A stretch of 12,928 nt of DNA from Candidatus Aenigmatarchaeota archaeon (GTDB lineage Archaea > Aenigmatarchaeota > Aenigmatarchaeia > QMZP01), in assembly GCA_016867675.1 (NCBI GenBank), contig VGIZ01000006.1, positions 1-12,928 of the forward strand, in the 5' to 3' direction. Below are positions 6,589 through 12,805 of this stretch, piece after piece (the first letter of the stretch is position 1; each line of letters begins with the position of its first letter). The notes below the pieces were generated by a model. It searched no databases. It was not told the DNA's origin and saw only the letters and a list, made by a program, of their open reading frames with translations. The translations under genes were made by a program, and so were the position numbers.

Positions 6589-6980
6589 CAGGACCAGACC
6601 GCCATTTTATTGACAACCTTACTGACAACGATTTCAATCTCCCCGCTGCCGGGCGGGTATTCCTGCAGCTGCCCCAGCAGGCAGATGCTGTTGCCGTTGG
6701 ATACGCCGCTCAGGTTCATGCGGCCTGCTGTGCTGTTGAAGATGACGGCGCGGAGAGTGCTCGTGTTGTCCTGCAGGCCGAAGAATATGTGTCCCTTGCT
6801 TGCCTTGAGCCCTGCGACGCTGCCGCACACCACCGCGCTTGTGCCCACGTCGTCAAGGCTGAGCGTCCCTATGTCAGCGGTAACTGACGACTGCTCCACC
6901 AGCGCCGACGAGAAATATATTGTCGCAAGCCCCGCGACAGAGCATGCCAGTGCCAGAATCCTTGCGGTGCGCTCGTCCAT
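6588..6980 (-). CDS. Membrane-anchored OB-fold protein
   Basis: A 130-residue protein with one N-terminal membrane anchor (about residues 7-26, preceded by MDERTAR) and an OB-fold domain outside it (about 45-125). The OB pattern is visible as SAVVCGSVAGL, HIFFGLQDNTSTLRAVIF, ICLLGQLQEY and GEIEIVVSKVV, the arrangement of nucleic-acid-type OB folds such as COG4085-like archaeal proteins. The ligand is unknown; the anchor makes a classical replication role unlikely. It is coupled to the TctA-like gene by a one-base overlap, an association I recall from other archaea, which suggests joint function. No clear Shine-Dalgarno site precedes the ATG. Confidence 0.7.
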   Translation of the reverse strand: MDERTARILALACSVAGLATIYFSSALVEQSSVTADIGTLSLDDVGTSAVVCGSVAGLKASKGHIFFGLQDNTSTLRAVIFNSTAGRMNLSGVSNGNSICLLGQLQEYPPGSGEIEIVVSKVVNKMAVWS

Positions 6981-7018
6981 AAAATTATTTGCAGTTGCAT
7001 CTAATCAAGGGCAAGAAA

Positions 7019-7771
7019 TCAAGCAGCCCTGCGGCTCCTAAGAGCGCCCACGCGCCCGTGCGAGCAAGAGCGACCCCTGCGCACGCCGGCGTCGAGGAGC
7101 CTGTCGACGTACCAGATCGGGTCGCGCAGGACTATTCTTTCCTGCCCAACAGGGTCATTGCCGACATACCAATAACCTGAAGCGTCGTTGTCATCCAGGC
7201 CCGGGATTTCTATGCTTTCAATCCTGTGGGCATCTTCGCTTGTCTCAACAGGGTAGCCATTTATGCCGAGGACGCGCTGCCAGCCTTCTGGTGCGACCAG
7301 TATTTTGCCCGCGTCTTTGAGCTCGGCGTCTGTGTTGAATACCATGCGCTCGGCAACGTATTTGCCTTTGTCGGCGCCTGTCTCTATGCGCTCCTTGAAC
7401 GCGAGGATTTCGCCGACGAAGTCCACGGCGTCATGCGTGAGCGTGTTGTAGAATGACTTGAACGGCTCTTGGGCTTTCCTTGACGCTGCATGGAGCGCGG
7501 TGGCAATGTATTCCTGATTTCCCATGACGGCGGAGCCGTCCTTGTCCCTCCGCGAAAGGAATACGGCGTATTTGACGAGCCTGTCTATGGGGGCGTCATT
7601 TTCATCCATATGGACGCCGTATTTTGCAGCCTCACTATTGAACGCGTCCACGTCCATGTTGGCGGCATCATACAGCGAGAACATTCTGCCGCCTCGCTGC
7701 ATCCGCTGGGCCGAGACTTGCCTGCCCGCGGGGGAATCTATCCACGGCTGGGTTGTTGTTTCAACCGGCAT
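7019..7771 (-). CDS. Unrecognised soluble protein, possibly frameshifted at the C-terminus
   Basis: A 250-residue protein I cannot assign. It is acidic and soluble, with one Cys and no membrane segment in the annotated frame. Noticeable segments are an N-terminal PWIDSPAGRQVSAQRM, a helical middle around KSFYNTLTHDAVDFVGEILAFKER-type sequence (104-127), and GYWYVGNDPVGQERIVLRDP (200-219). The last 20 residues (RRGRSCSHGRVGALRSRRAA) are abnormally Arg-rich. Shifting frame at a GGGG run (7074-7077) would instead give a hydrophobic tail containing GAWALLGAAGLLDFLPLI and ending at 6985, four bases before the next ATG. A TATA-like box 20-28 bases upstream suggests a leaderless, separately initiated transcript, although it lies directly behind the DP1-like gene. 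Confidence 0.7.
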   Translation of the reverse strand: MPVETTTQPWIDSPAGRQVSAQRMQRGGRMFSLYDAANMDVDAFNSEAAKYGVHMDENDAPIDRLVKYAVFLSRRDKDGSAVMGNQEYIATALHAASRKAQEPFKSFYNTLTHDAVDFVGEILAFKERIETGADKGKYVAERMVFNTDAELKDAGKILVAPEGWQRVLGINGYPVETSEDAHRIESIEIPGLDDNDASGYWYVGNDPVGQERIVLRDPIWYVDRLLDAGVRRGRSCSHGRVGALRSRRAA

Positions 7772-7789
7772 AACCCAGTATTGGTGGAA

Positions 7790-7799
7790 AGCTTTAAAT
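7790..7799 (-). promoter_or_regulatory. TATA box for the 250-residue unknown gene
   Basis: On the minus strand GATTTAAAGC is centred about 25 bases before the ATG at 7771, the spacing of a leaderless archaeal message. It overlaps the last codons of the upstream DP1-like gene. Confidence 0.5.
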
Positions 7800-8801
7800 C
7801 AGCTTCGCCTCCCTTGTCCTGAGGTTGATGAAGGCCTGCTTGCCAGAGCCCTCTGGCAGGCTGATGATGGTCACTGCCTTGTAGGTCTCAATCCATTCAT
7901 GGCCCGCCTGGCCTGCACCCGCCTTGCTGGCTTTGCCAGCAATCCACAGGATGTCAGGCACAGGCTCTATCAGGTATGCGTCGTTGTCCGCAATCATACC
8001 CTTCGGTTTTTTGAGCGAGCGCTTCTTGAGCATGTTTATGGCAGCCTGCTGGCTAATCTCGCTTTCAGTCCTGCAGAAAAGGATGTTGAACCTGCTGCCG
8101 TCCTTGTAGAGGGTCAGGTGCGACGGGCTTGCCTCCACGACGATGTTTTTTGCGCTCTTTGCCTCGGTTTCCGCGGCTTCAACAGGTTCTGCTGAAAGGA
8201 CTATGTCAGCCTTTGCCGCAGGGCTGCCAGCCTTCGGCATTATGAGCATGCTCGCCTCCATCCTGCCCACAGGCCTGAGCAGCGGCACGTCGGGGTAGAT
8301 GATGTCCTTGCACAACAGCCTCCCGCCCTTCACGGGCCCGCGCACGCAGACAACGTCACCCTCTTCAACCCCTGCCGCCTTGCTGCTGTCGCAGAGCACG
8401 TCAATCTCGCCTGTGACGTCCTCCAGCACGAACCCGTTTTCCGTCGCCCGCTTCACCGCGCCTATCAGCGAAACCGACGCCGCGCTGTCACGTGCGTTGC
8501 CTATGGACACTGCGCTGGTCTTGGACAGCAGCATGCCTTTGAGCGCTTCATACCTGCTCTTCTGCTGCTCCAGAATGTCGCTCGGTGCTATGGTTTCCTT
8601 CGCCTTGGGCTTCCTGAACCTGTGCGAGAGCCTGCCTGCCTTTTCCTCGTCAGCTGGTTGCGGTTTTGCTGCTGCCTGCTGCGGCTGCTTTGACGCCAGC
8701 AGCTCGTCTATGCTCAGCCCTGCCTCGACGCGCCTGATGTCTTCGATTGAAACCAGGAGCCCGCGCTCCAGGCACGCCCTGACTATCTCGCTCTGCTCCA
8801 T
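7794..8801 (-). CDS. Eroded PolD small subunit (DP1-like), OB fold plus dead phosphoesterase remnant
   Basis: A 335-residue relative of DP1, the small subunit of archaeal PolD. The N-terminal helical region (1-38, SEIVRACLERGLLVSIEDIRRVEAG) matches the DP1 start. A charged linker (39-80) follows, then RYEALKGMLL and an OB fold (105-173) with FVLEDVTGEIDVL and the diagnostic YPDVPLLRP. In DP1 a Mre11-like phosphoesterase of about 300 residues follows. Here only about 155 remain: SPSHLTLYKDG (225-235), a MLKKRSLKKP echo of the family's LKxRH segment, and VPDILWIAGKAS (281-292), where family members have VPDxxHxGHVH. The SDIHVGS, GDxxDG and GNHD motifs are absent and both HxH histidines are gone, so no nuclease activity is expected. 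ATG 8801 is chosen for its TATA box 20 bases upstream. It lies downstream of orc1, as in Thermococcales. No DP2 is seen. Confidence 0.8.
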   Translation of the reverse strand: MEQSEIVRACLERGLLVSIEDIRRVEAGLSIDELLASKQPQQAAAKPQPADEEKAGRLSHRFRKPKAKETIAPSDILEQQKSRYEALKGMLLSKTSAVSIGNARDSAASVSLIGAVKRATENGFVLEDVTGEIDVLCDSSKAAGVEEGDVVCVRGPVKGGRLLCKDIIYPDVPLLRPVGRMEASMLIMPKAGSPAAKADIVLSAEPVEAAETEAKSAKNIVVEASPSHLTLYKDGSRFNILFCRTESEISQQAAINMLKKRSLKKPKGMIADNDAYLIEPVPDILWIAGKASKAGAGQAGHEWIETYKAVTIISLPEGSGKQAFINLRTREAKLI

Positions 8802-8814
8802 GTGTTCCGACACT

Positions 8815-8824
8815 CCTATACAAC
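8815..8824 (-). promoter_or_regulatory. TATA-like box for the DP1-like gene
   Basis: On the minus strand TTGTATAGG is centred about 20 bases before the ATG at 8801, consistent with a leaderless or nearly leaderless transcript. It supports that ATG over in-frame upstream starts at 8828 and 8873. Confidence 0.4.
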
Positions 8825-8833
8825 ACATGCGCT

Positions 8834-8875
8834 CATGATGCTTTGCATCATGGCGTGCCCGTGACGTAGTCACGG
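8834..8875. repeat. Two adjacent perfect hairpins with three-base loops
   Basis: CATGATGC/GCATCATG (8834-8852, loop TTT) and CCGTGAC/GTCACGG (8859-8875, loop GTA) stand six bases apart, just upstream of the DP1-like promoter. They have the same geometry as the hairpins after polB. They may act as an operator, as a terminator for orc1, or reflect a shared mutational origin. Confidence 0.7.
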
Positions 8876-8896
8876 AGCATCTGACAGGCTTCTATT

Positions 8897-8997
8897 CATC
8901 AACGCTATTCAAGTCCGTCATTCCATGTGTCCTTTTTTGTCCACGCGTGTCTGCCGAAGTTCAGTGCATCAGCACCATTCAACTTCAGCATTCCATG
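8897..8997. repeat. Imperfect 31-bp direct repeat, two copies 70 bp apart
   Basis: 8897-8927 and 8967-8997 match at 24 of 31 positions by hand alignment. Shared blocks are CATCA, ATTCAA and CATTCCATG. The second copy contains a small hairpin, AGCAT/ATGCT with a TCC loop (8987-8999), just past the orc1 stop. No gene covers the region 8876-9002. Confidence 0.6.
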
Positions 8998-9002
8998 CTA
9001 TG

Positions 9003-10277
9003 CTATCCCTCCAGAATGTAGCTGTCAACCATTATCTTCCGTATCCTGTCTGTCAGCTCCCTGGAGAGGATGAGCCGTATCTCCTTCGTGCGGCCGTATC
9101 TGCCCTTGGAAATCACGCGCGCGTTTATGACGCCAAGCATGTCCAGCTCTGAGATGAGGTCCGAGATGCGGCGCTGGGTAAGAACCTTCAACCCTGCAGC
9201 CTTGCATATTTTTTCGTACTCTGAAAAGATGTCGCCGGTTTCCAGGAACCCGTCGCTGCCGGATTGCCTGCTGCATCCGCGGCCATTGGGCTGCTTGCTT
9301 CCCTTGGTTGATGCAGGGGTATCGCCTCTGCCCTGCAGGCTCAGCATCGCGGCGAGCACTGCCTTGGACTGGTTCGGCTGGGACTTGACTATGGTGGTCA
9401 CCCTGTCCGTGTCCAGCTTTTCCTCTGCCTGGTCTATGTGCTCGCTGGTTATCCTGTCCTTGCCGCTGCGCTCGGCGAGCTCGCCCGCTACCCGCAGCAG
9501 GTCAAGCGCCTTCCGCGCGTCGCCGTGCTCCTGCGCGGCAAGCGCAGCGCACTTGGCTATCAAACCATCTTCTATGACGCCGCTGTTGAACGCGAGCCTC
9601 GCGCGCTCTGACAGGATGTCGCGCAGCTGGTTGGCGTTGTAGGGCGGGAATATTATCTCCTCCTCTGACAGGCTTGACTTCACGCGCGGGTCTATGGTGT
9701 CAAGGAAGGAGACGTCGTTGGATATGCCGACGATTGAGAGCTTTGTGTTCGCAAGCTCCTGGTTCGCGCGGCTGAGGTTGTAGAGTATGCCGTCGCCGAC
9801 CTTCTTGACCAGCGCGTCAATCTCGTCCAGCACCAGTATCAGGCTCTTCTTCTCCTCGTCTATGGCGCTGAAGAATATCTTGTATATCTCGTCTGTGGGC
9901 AGGCCTGTCGCAGGCACGCGCCTGCCCATGCCGCGCGCAAGCTCTGCCAGCAGCCTGTATTCCGTGTCTGCGACGCTCTTCATCTTGCAGTTGACGTAGA
10001 GCACGCGGACGCCGCCGCCGGACTTCTTTTCCAGTTCCGACGCCACATACTTCGCGCTGACAGACTTGCCTGTGCCGACAGTGCCGAAGATGAAGAGGTT
10101 GGACACGCGCTGGCCCCGCAGCGACGGCGCAAGGACCCTGGCTATGTTGCTTATCTGCTCCTCGCGGTGCGGTATCCTTTCAGGAATGTGCCTGTCCGTA
10201 AGGGTGTCTTTTTCCCTGAAGACCGCTGCTGCGCCTGCATAAGAATTGAAGATGTTGTCCAAAGGTTTTGTTTCCAT
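9003..10277 (-). CDS. cdc6: Orc1/Cdc6 replication initiator (AAA+ ATPase)
   Basis: A 424-residue initiator that binds ORB sites and loads MCM helicase. Visible are Walker A GTVGTGKS (65-72), Walker B LVLDEID (148-154), sensor 1 in IVGISND (182-188), the DPRVKSSL segment with the Arg finger/initiator motif (196-203), sensor 2 GDARKALDLLR (252-262), and a C-terminal winged helix (about 300-420) whose recognition region includes TQRRISDLISELDMLGVI (367-384). A Gly/Ser/Lys-rich stretch (about 316-345) inside the winged-helix domain looks like an inserted flexible loop. The ATG at 10277 is preferred: GGTGGG ends three bases before it, and the upstream in-frame TTG adds five unneeded residues. A TATA box near 10322-10330 predicts a leader of about 20 bases. 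Confidence 0.95.
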   Translation of the reverse strand: METKPLDNIFNSYAGAAAVFREKDTLTDRHIPERIPHREEQISNIARVLAPSLRGQRVSNLFIFGTVGTGKSVSAKYVASELEKKSGGGVRVLYVNCKMKSVADTEYRLLAELARGMGRRVPATGLPTDEIYKIFFSAIDEEKKSLILVLDEIDALVKKVGDGILYNLSRANQELANTKLSIVGISNDVSFLDTIDPRVKSSLSEEEIIFPPYNANQLRDILSERARLAFNSGVIEDGLIAKCAALAAQEHGDARKALDLLRVAGELAERSGKDRITSEHIDQAEEKLDTDRVTTIVKSQPNQSKAVLAAMLSLQGRGDTPASTKGSKQPNGRGCSRQSGSDGFLETGDIFSEYEKICKAAGLKVLTQRRISDLISELDMLGVINARVISKGRYGRTKEIRLILSRELTDRIRKIMVDSYILEG

Positions 10278-10321
10278 TAACCCACCAGCCAACCACCCAG
10301 ACCGACTTCTTGGTGTTCAAC

Positions 10322-10344
10322 ATTAAATAGGTTTCCTGTGGAAG
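10322..10344 (-). promoter_or_regulatory. orc1 promoter with an overlapping ORB-like dyad
   Basis: On the minus strand TTCCACAGGAAAC (10332-10344 region), an ORB-core dyad, runs directly into the TATA box CTATTTAATG (10321-10330). The dyad covers the position of the TFB recognition element, so initiator bound here would compete with transcription of its own gene. This dyad lacks an adjacent G run. Confidence 0.55.
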
Positions 10345-10363
10345 TCAGCTATTTCGCTGTTAT

Positions 10364-10389
10364 CCCCACCCCAACATTTCCTCTGGAGC
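10364..10389 (-). promoter_or_regulatory. ORB-like Orc1/Cdc6 binding site left of the AT-rich tract
   Basis: Read on the minus strand, CTCCAGAGGAAATGTTGGGG is followed by TGGGG. It has the ORB dyad TCCAnnGGAAA, a four-base spacer and a G run, and is nearly the same as copy 1 of the polB-side cluster. Confidence 0.65.
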
Positions 10390-10402
10390 GTGCGGGTCGG
10401 GT

Positions 10403-10508
10403 TTGAAAACACATTCATATTGTGCTGTTTTTGTTTCAGTGTTTTTGATATCATATATCTATAACAATGTTATATTATATATTATATTTTTGACAAAACA
10501 AACAAAAC
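10403..10508. other. AT-rich tract, candidate duplex-unwinding element
   Basis: This is the most AT-rich stretch of the window, densest at 10447-10491 with long TA alternations. It includes the palindrome TATAACA-A-TGTTATA (10460-10474). It lies between ORB-like sites in opposite orientation and contains no credible gene. Confidence 0.6.
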
Positions 10509-10509
10509 C

Positions 10510-10530
10510 TCCATATGAAACCAGGGTGTG
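10510..10530 (+). promoter_or_regulatory. Degenerate ORB-like element right of the AT-rich tract
   Basis: TCCATATGAAACCAGGG resembles the polB-side copy 2 (TCCATGTGAAACAGGGG) and mirrors the ORB at 10364-10389 across the AT-rich tract. Confidence 0.4.
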
Positions 10531-10596
10531 GCTGCCCAGCAGTTCCGAATGCCAGATTCTACCAAACAGCTTTCGGCGGACAACAGAACCCAAACC

Positions 10597-10607
10597 CTTA
10601 AATATAA
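10597..10607 (+). promoter_or_regulatory. TATA box of the AbiE operon
   Basis: CTTAAATATAA is centred near 10602, predicting a transcription start near 10628 and a leader of about 15-24 bases before the first start codon. Confidence 0.6.
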
Positions 10608-10651
10608 GCTTTCTAAATAATTAGTAATAAAAACACCAAAAAGTGAGAAAT

Positions 10652-11359
10652 ATGCAACTAAGCAGGCTGGAAGAGAAAGCATACAGCACACTGAAGCGCG
10701 GCGGTTTTGTGGCGTTCAAGGCAAGGGATCTGGAGCTGCTGCTCGGCGTGGGCGCGCCCAAGGCATACAACATAATCAAGGCGCTTAAGAGGAAGAGGGC
10801 TATATGGAAGGCCGGCGGCTTCTTCGCGCTCGCGGGCGCGGACGAGATGGCCGTGGGCGTGGCAATACACCACCCCTCGTACATATCCTTCTGGAGCGCG
10901 CTGAGTTATTACGGGCTCTCCGACCAAACGCCCCGTGAAATATGTCTGGCCACCACAAAATATTCCAAACCCATCGCGGGCTTCCGATACGTCACCATAT
11001 CGAAGCGCAGGTTCTTCGGCTATGTCATGACAGGCAACACTGTGATTGCGGAAAAGGAGAAGGCCGTCGTGGACTCGCTGCTGTTCCCGAAATACGCCGG
11101 GGGGATAGCCGAGATAAGGAAATGCGTGGAGGCTGGGCTGGAAAGCCTTGACAGGCGCAGGCTTGCAGACTATGCACTGAAGGTTGGAAGCAAAGCTCTG
11201 GTGAAGAGGCTGGGTTTCCTGCTGGAAAGCATGGGCTGCAGGGGCAAAGAAACCGAGAGGTTGCACAGAAGCATAGGGAAAGGCTATGTCCTGCTGGACC
11301 CCTCGGTGGAGCGGCGGGGCAGGCTAAACGCCAGATGGCTGCTGGATGTGAACGCATGA
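10652..11359 (+). CDS. abiEi: AbiEi-family antitoxin / transcriptional regulator (type IV TA)
   Basis: A 235-residue AbiEi-like protein. The first 60 residues form a winged-helix DNA-binding domain (AYSTLKRGGFVAFKARDLELLL, then a recognition-like segment around APKAYNIIKALKRK and a wing). The rest matches the AbiEi C-terminal domain: HHPSYISFWSALSYYGLSDQ (73-92), ICLATTK, FRYVTISKRRFFGY and EKEKAVVDSLLFPKYAGGI. In bacteria AbiEi represses its own operon and counters the AbiEii nucleotidyltransferase toxin without direct binding. The ATG at 10652 has a weak AGTGAG element before it; GTG 10643 is the alternative, adding three residues. It overlaps the toxin gene by four bases (ATGA), so the pair is coupled. 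The promoter lies at the edge of the candidate origin. Confidence 0.85.
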   Translation: MQLSRLEEKAYSTLKRGGFVAFKARDLELLLGVGAPKAYNIIKALKRKRAIWKAGGFFALAGADEMAVGVAIHHPSYISFWSALSYYGLSDQTPREICLATTKYSKPIAGFRYVTISKRRFFGYVMTGNTVIAEKEKAVVDSLLFPKYAGGIAEIRKCVEAGLESLDRRRLADYALKVGSKALVKRLGFLLESMGCRGKETERLHRSIGKGYVLLDPSVERRGRLNARWLLDVNA

Positions 11360-12099
11360 TTTCCATCGACGAGCTGAATGAGGTGAAGGAAAAGCGGAAG
11401 ACAAGCCTGTACTACGAGGAGAAGGAATACCTGCAGTACATCTTCCTCAACGCGGCGTCAAAATATCCCGACGAGCTCGTATTCAAGGGGGGCACATGCC
11501 TGAGGATATGCTATGGGTTGGAGAGGGCGTCCGAAGACTTGGATTTCAGCGCAAGCGTTGGCTTGGCTGAGCTGAAGAAGATCGTTGGGTCCTGCCTGAA
11601 GGATTTCACGCTCCTCAACATACCGCACCGCATATACTTGGAGAAGAACCACAGGGGCAACCTGCGGATAGAGGCGAGGTTTGAGGGGCCGCTTTTCAAC
11701 GGAAACCCGAACTCAACGAACACGCTGAAGACGGACTTCAACAAAGGAACAGTGATGCACAAGGAGGCATGCGTCGTAAGGAAGCTTTTCTCCGACGTGC
11801 CGCTGTTCACGCTGGCGGTCATGGCAGAAAAAGAGATTCTCGCAGAAAAGGTGCGCTCACTGGCGGCCAGGGGAGAGCCGAGGGACATGTACGACGTTTG
11901 GGTGCTGATAAGCAAGGCTGAGGTGGATATGGCCCTCATACAGCAGAAGCTTGCTGAGGAGGGCGCCAGCCTGTCCGGGCTGGCGTTGCCGTCGAAGAGG
12001 CGCTACGAGACAGAGCTGCGCGGCTTGCTGCACTACCTGCCGCCATACGAGCAGGTGAAGAAGGAGGTCGAGACCTTCTTGGAGGGGTTTGGAATTTAA
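11356..12099 (+). CDS. abiEii: AbiEii-family nucleotidyltransferase toxin
   Basis: A 247-residue nucleotidyltransferase of the AbiEii/AbiGii toxin family. It has the family's FKGGTCLRICYGLERASEDLDFS block (43-65): the GGT loop at 45-47 and metal-binding Asp61 and Asp63. Downstream are KTDFNKG (125-131) and EKVRSLAARGEPRDMYDVW (164-182), the late conserved RxRDxYD-type segment. The motifs look intact, so the toxin is probably active. Family members are proposed, and in the related MenT enzymes shown, to modify RNA such as tRNA by adding nucleotides. The ATG at 11356 is chosen because it overlaps the antitoxin stop as ATGA; an in-frame ATG at 11335 would add seven residues inside the antitoxin gene. 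Composition matches the native genes. Confidence 0.9.
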   Translation: MISIDELNEVKEKRKTSLYYEEKEYLQYIFLNAASKYPDELVFKGGTCLRICYGLERASEDLDFSASVGLAELKKIVGSCLKDFTLLNIPHRIYLEKNHRGNLRIEARFEGPLFNGNPNSTNTLKTDFNKGTVMHKEACVVRKLFSDVPLFTLAVMAEKEILAEKVRSLAARGEPRDMYDVWVLISKAEVDMALIQQKLAEEGASLSGLALPSKRRYETELRGLLHYLPPYEQVKKEVETFLEGFGI

Positions 12100-12100
12100 G
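12091..12100 (+). promoter_or_regulatory. TATA-like box for the phosphoesterase gene
   Basis: GGAATTTAAG overlaps the last codons of the toxin gene and lies about 25 bases before the ATG at 12122, the spacing for a leaderless transcript. Confidence 0.4.
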
Positions 12101-12121
12101 CCCGCCTGCACTATCTTTACC

Positions 12122-12805
12122 ATGAAAATCCTCGTGGTGGCTGACATACACGGCGACATGGAAGCGCTGGATGCTGTGCTGGCTGACGCGGCCAAGGAGA
12201 AGCCTGACATGGTGCTGTGCCCGGGCGACTTCACTGACATGTATTCCCAGAACACAGCCTTCTCGCAGGCTGACACAGGCGAGATGATTGTGCAGAAGCT
12301 GCTGGCGTTCAACAAGAACCTGCTGTGCGTGCCAGGCAACCAGGACCCCTATGAGATGCTCGCGATATTTGACGAGTATGGGATCAACCTGCACGGCAGG
12401 ACGCGGAAGACGCTTAACACACTTTTCGCGGGCTGGGGCGGCGCGCTCACACCATTCAATACGTTGCTGGAGCCTACGGCTGAGGAGACTAAGACAGCCA
12501 TGACGCTCTTCAGGCAGAAGCTGGAAGGCAAGGACTTCGTGATGCTTGTCCATGCGCCGCCAAAGGACACGAAGCTCGACGTCGCGGGCGGGCAGAAGCA
12601 CGTCGGCTCTGACGAGATAAGGCAGTTCGTCCTTGAGGCCAAGCCGCGCCTGCTGGTATCAGCACACATACATGAGTCCGGCGCCATTGACAGGCTGGGG
12701 GAAACAACCCTTTTCTACCCCGGCCCTGTGTTTGAAGGGTGTTACGGAATCGTTGAGCTGGAGAAGGGAAGCTGCAGGTGCAGGATGCTGAAGGTCAAGG
12801 TTTAG
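12122..12805 (+). CDS. Small calcineurin-like metallophosphoesterase
   Basis: A 227-residue two-metal phosphoesterase. Motifs in order: DIH (Asp8, His10), GDFTD (35-39, Asp36), GNQD (72-75, Asn73), VHAPPK (143-148, His144) and AHIH (181-184, His182, His184). The His of the usual GNHD is Gln here, and the usual Gly of GHxH is Ala; metal ligands otherwise look complete. It starts at the MKILVVADIHGD ATG, and an upstream in-frame start would fall inside the toxin gene. It resembles small stand-alone archaeal phosphodiesterases rather than the phosphoesterase domain of DP1. Substrate unknown. It is 22 bases behind the toxin gene but seems to have its own TATA box. Confidence 0.85.
   Translation: MKILVVADIHGDMEALDAVLADAAKEKPDMVLCPGDFTDMYSQNTAFSQADTGEMIVQKLLAFNKNLLCVPGNQDPYEMLAIFDEYGINLHGRTRKTLNTLFAGWGGALTPFNTLLEPTAEETKTAMTLFRQKLEGKDFVMLVHAPPKDTKLDVAGGQKHVGSDEIRQFVLEAKPRLLVSAHIHESGAIDRLGETTLFYPGPVFEGCYGIVELEKGSCRCRMLKVKV

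Larger units (their letters stand above)
10293..10642. other. Candidate chromosomal replication origin (oriC)
   Basis: A 350-base gene-free region upstream of orc1. From left to right it holds the orc1 promoter with an ORB dyad, a minus-strand ORB with its G run facing left, the AT-rich tract, a plus-strand ORB-like element with its G run facing right, and the AbiE promoter. ORBs inverted around an unwinding element beside orc1/cdc6 is the known layout of archaeal origins. Confidence 0.65.

Noticed and set aside
7783..7800. ORB-like GGTGGAAAGC near the unknown gene's promoter
   Set aside because: Only the right half of the dyad matches and there is no G run; better explained as promoter sequence with its TATA box.
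8834..8884. Possible C/D box small RNA (ATGATG ... CTGA)
   Set aside because: The C-box-like sequence is one arm of a perfect hairpin, and no D'/C' boxes or terminal stem pairing are present.
10643..10651. GTG 10643 as the antitoxin start
   Set aside because: Possible, but the ATG at 10652 has a Shine-Dalgarno-like element spaced before it, and the family's N-terminal helix begins just after it.
12122..12805. Stand-alone phosphoesterase as the missing nuclease domain of the DP1-like protein
   Set aside because: It begins and ends like a complete small phosphodiesterase and lacks DP1-specific segments; a gene split would need additional evidence.
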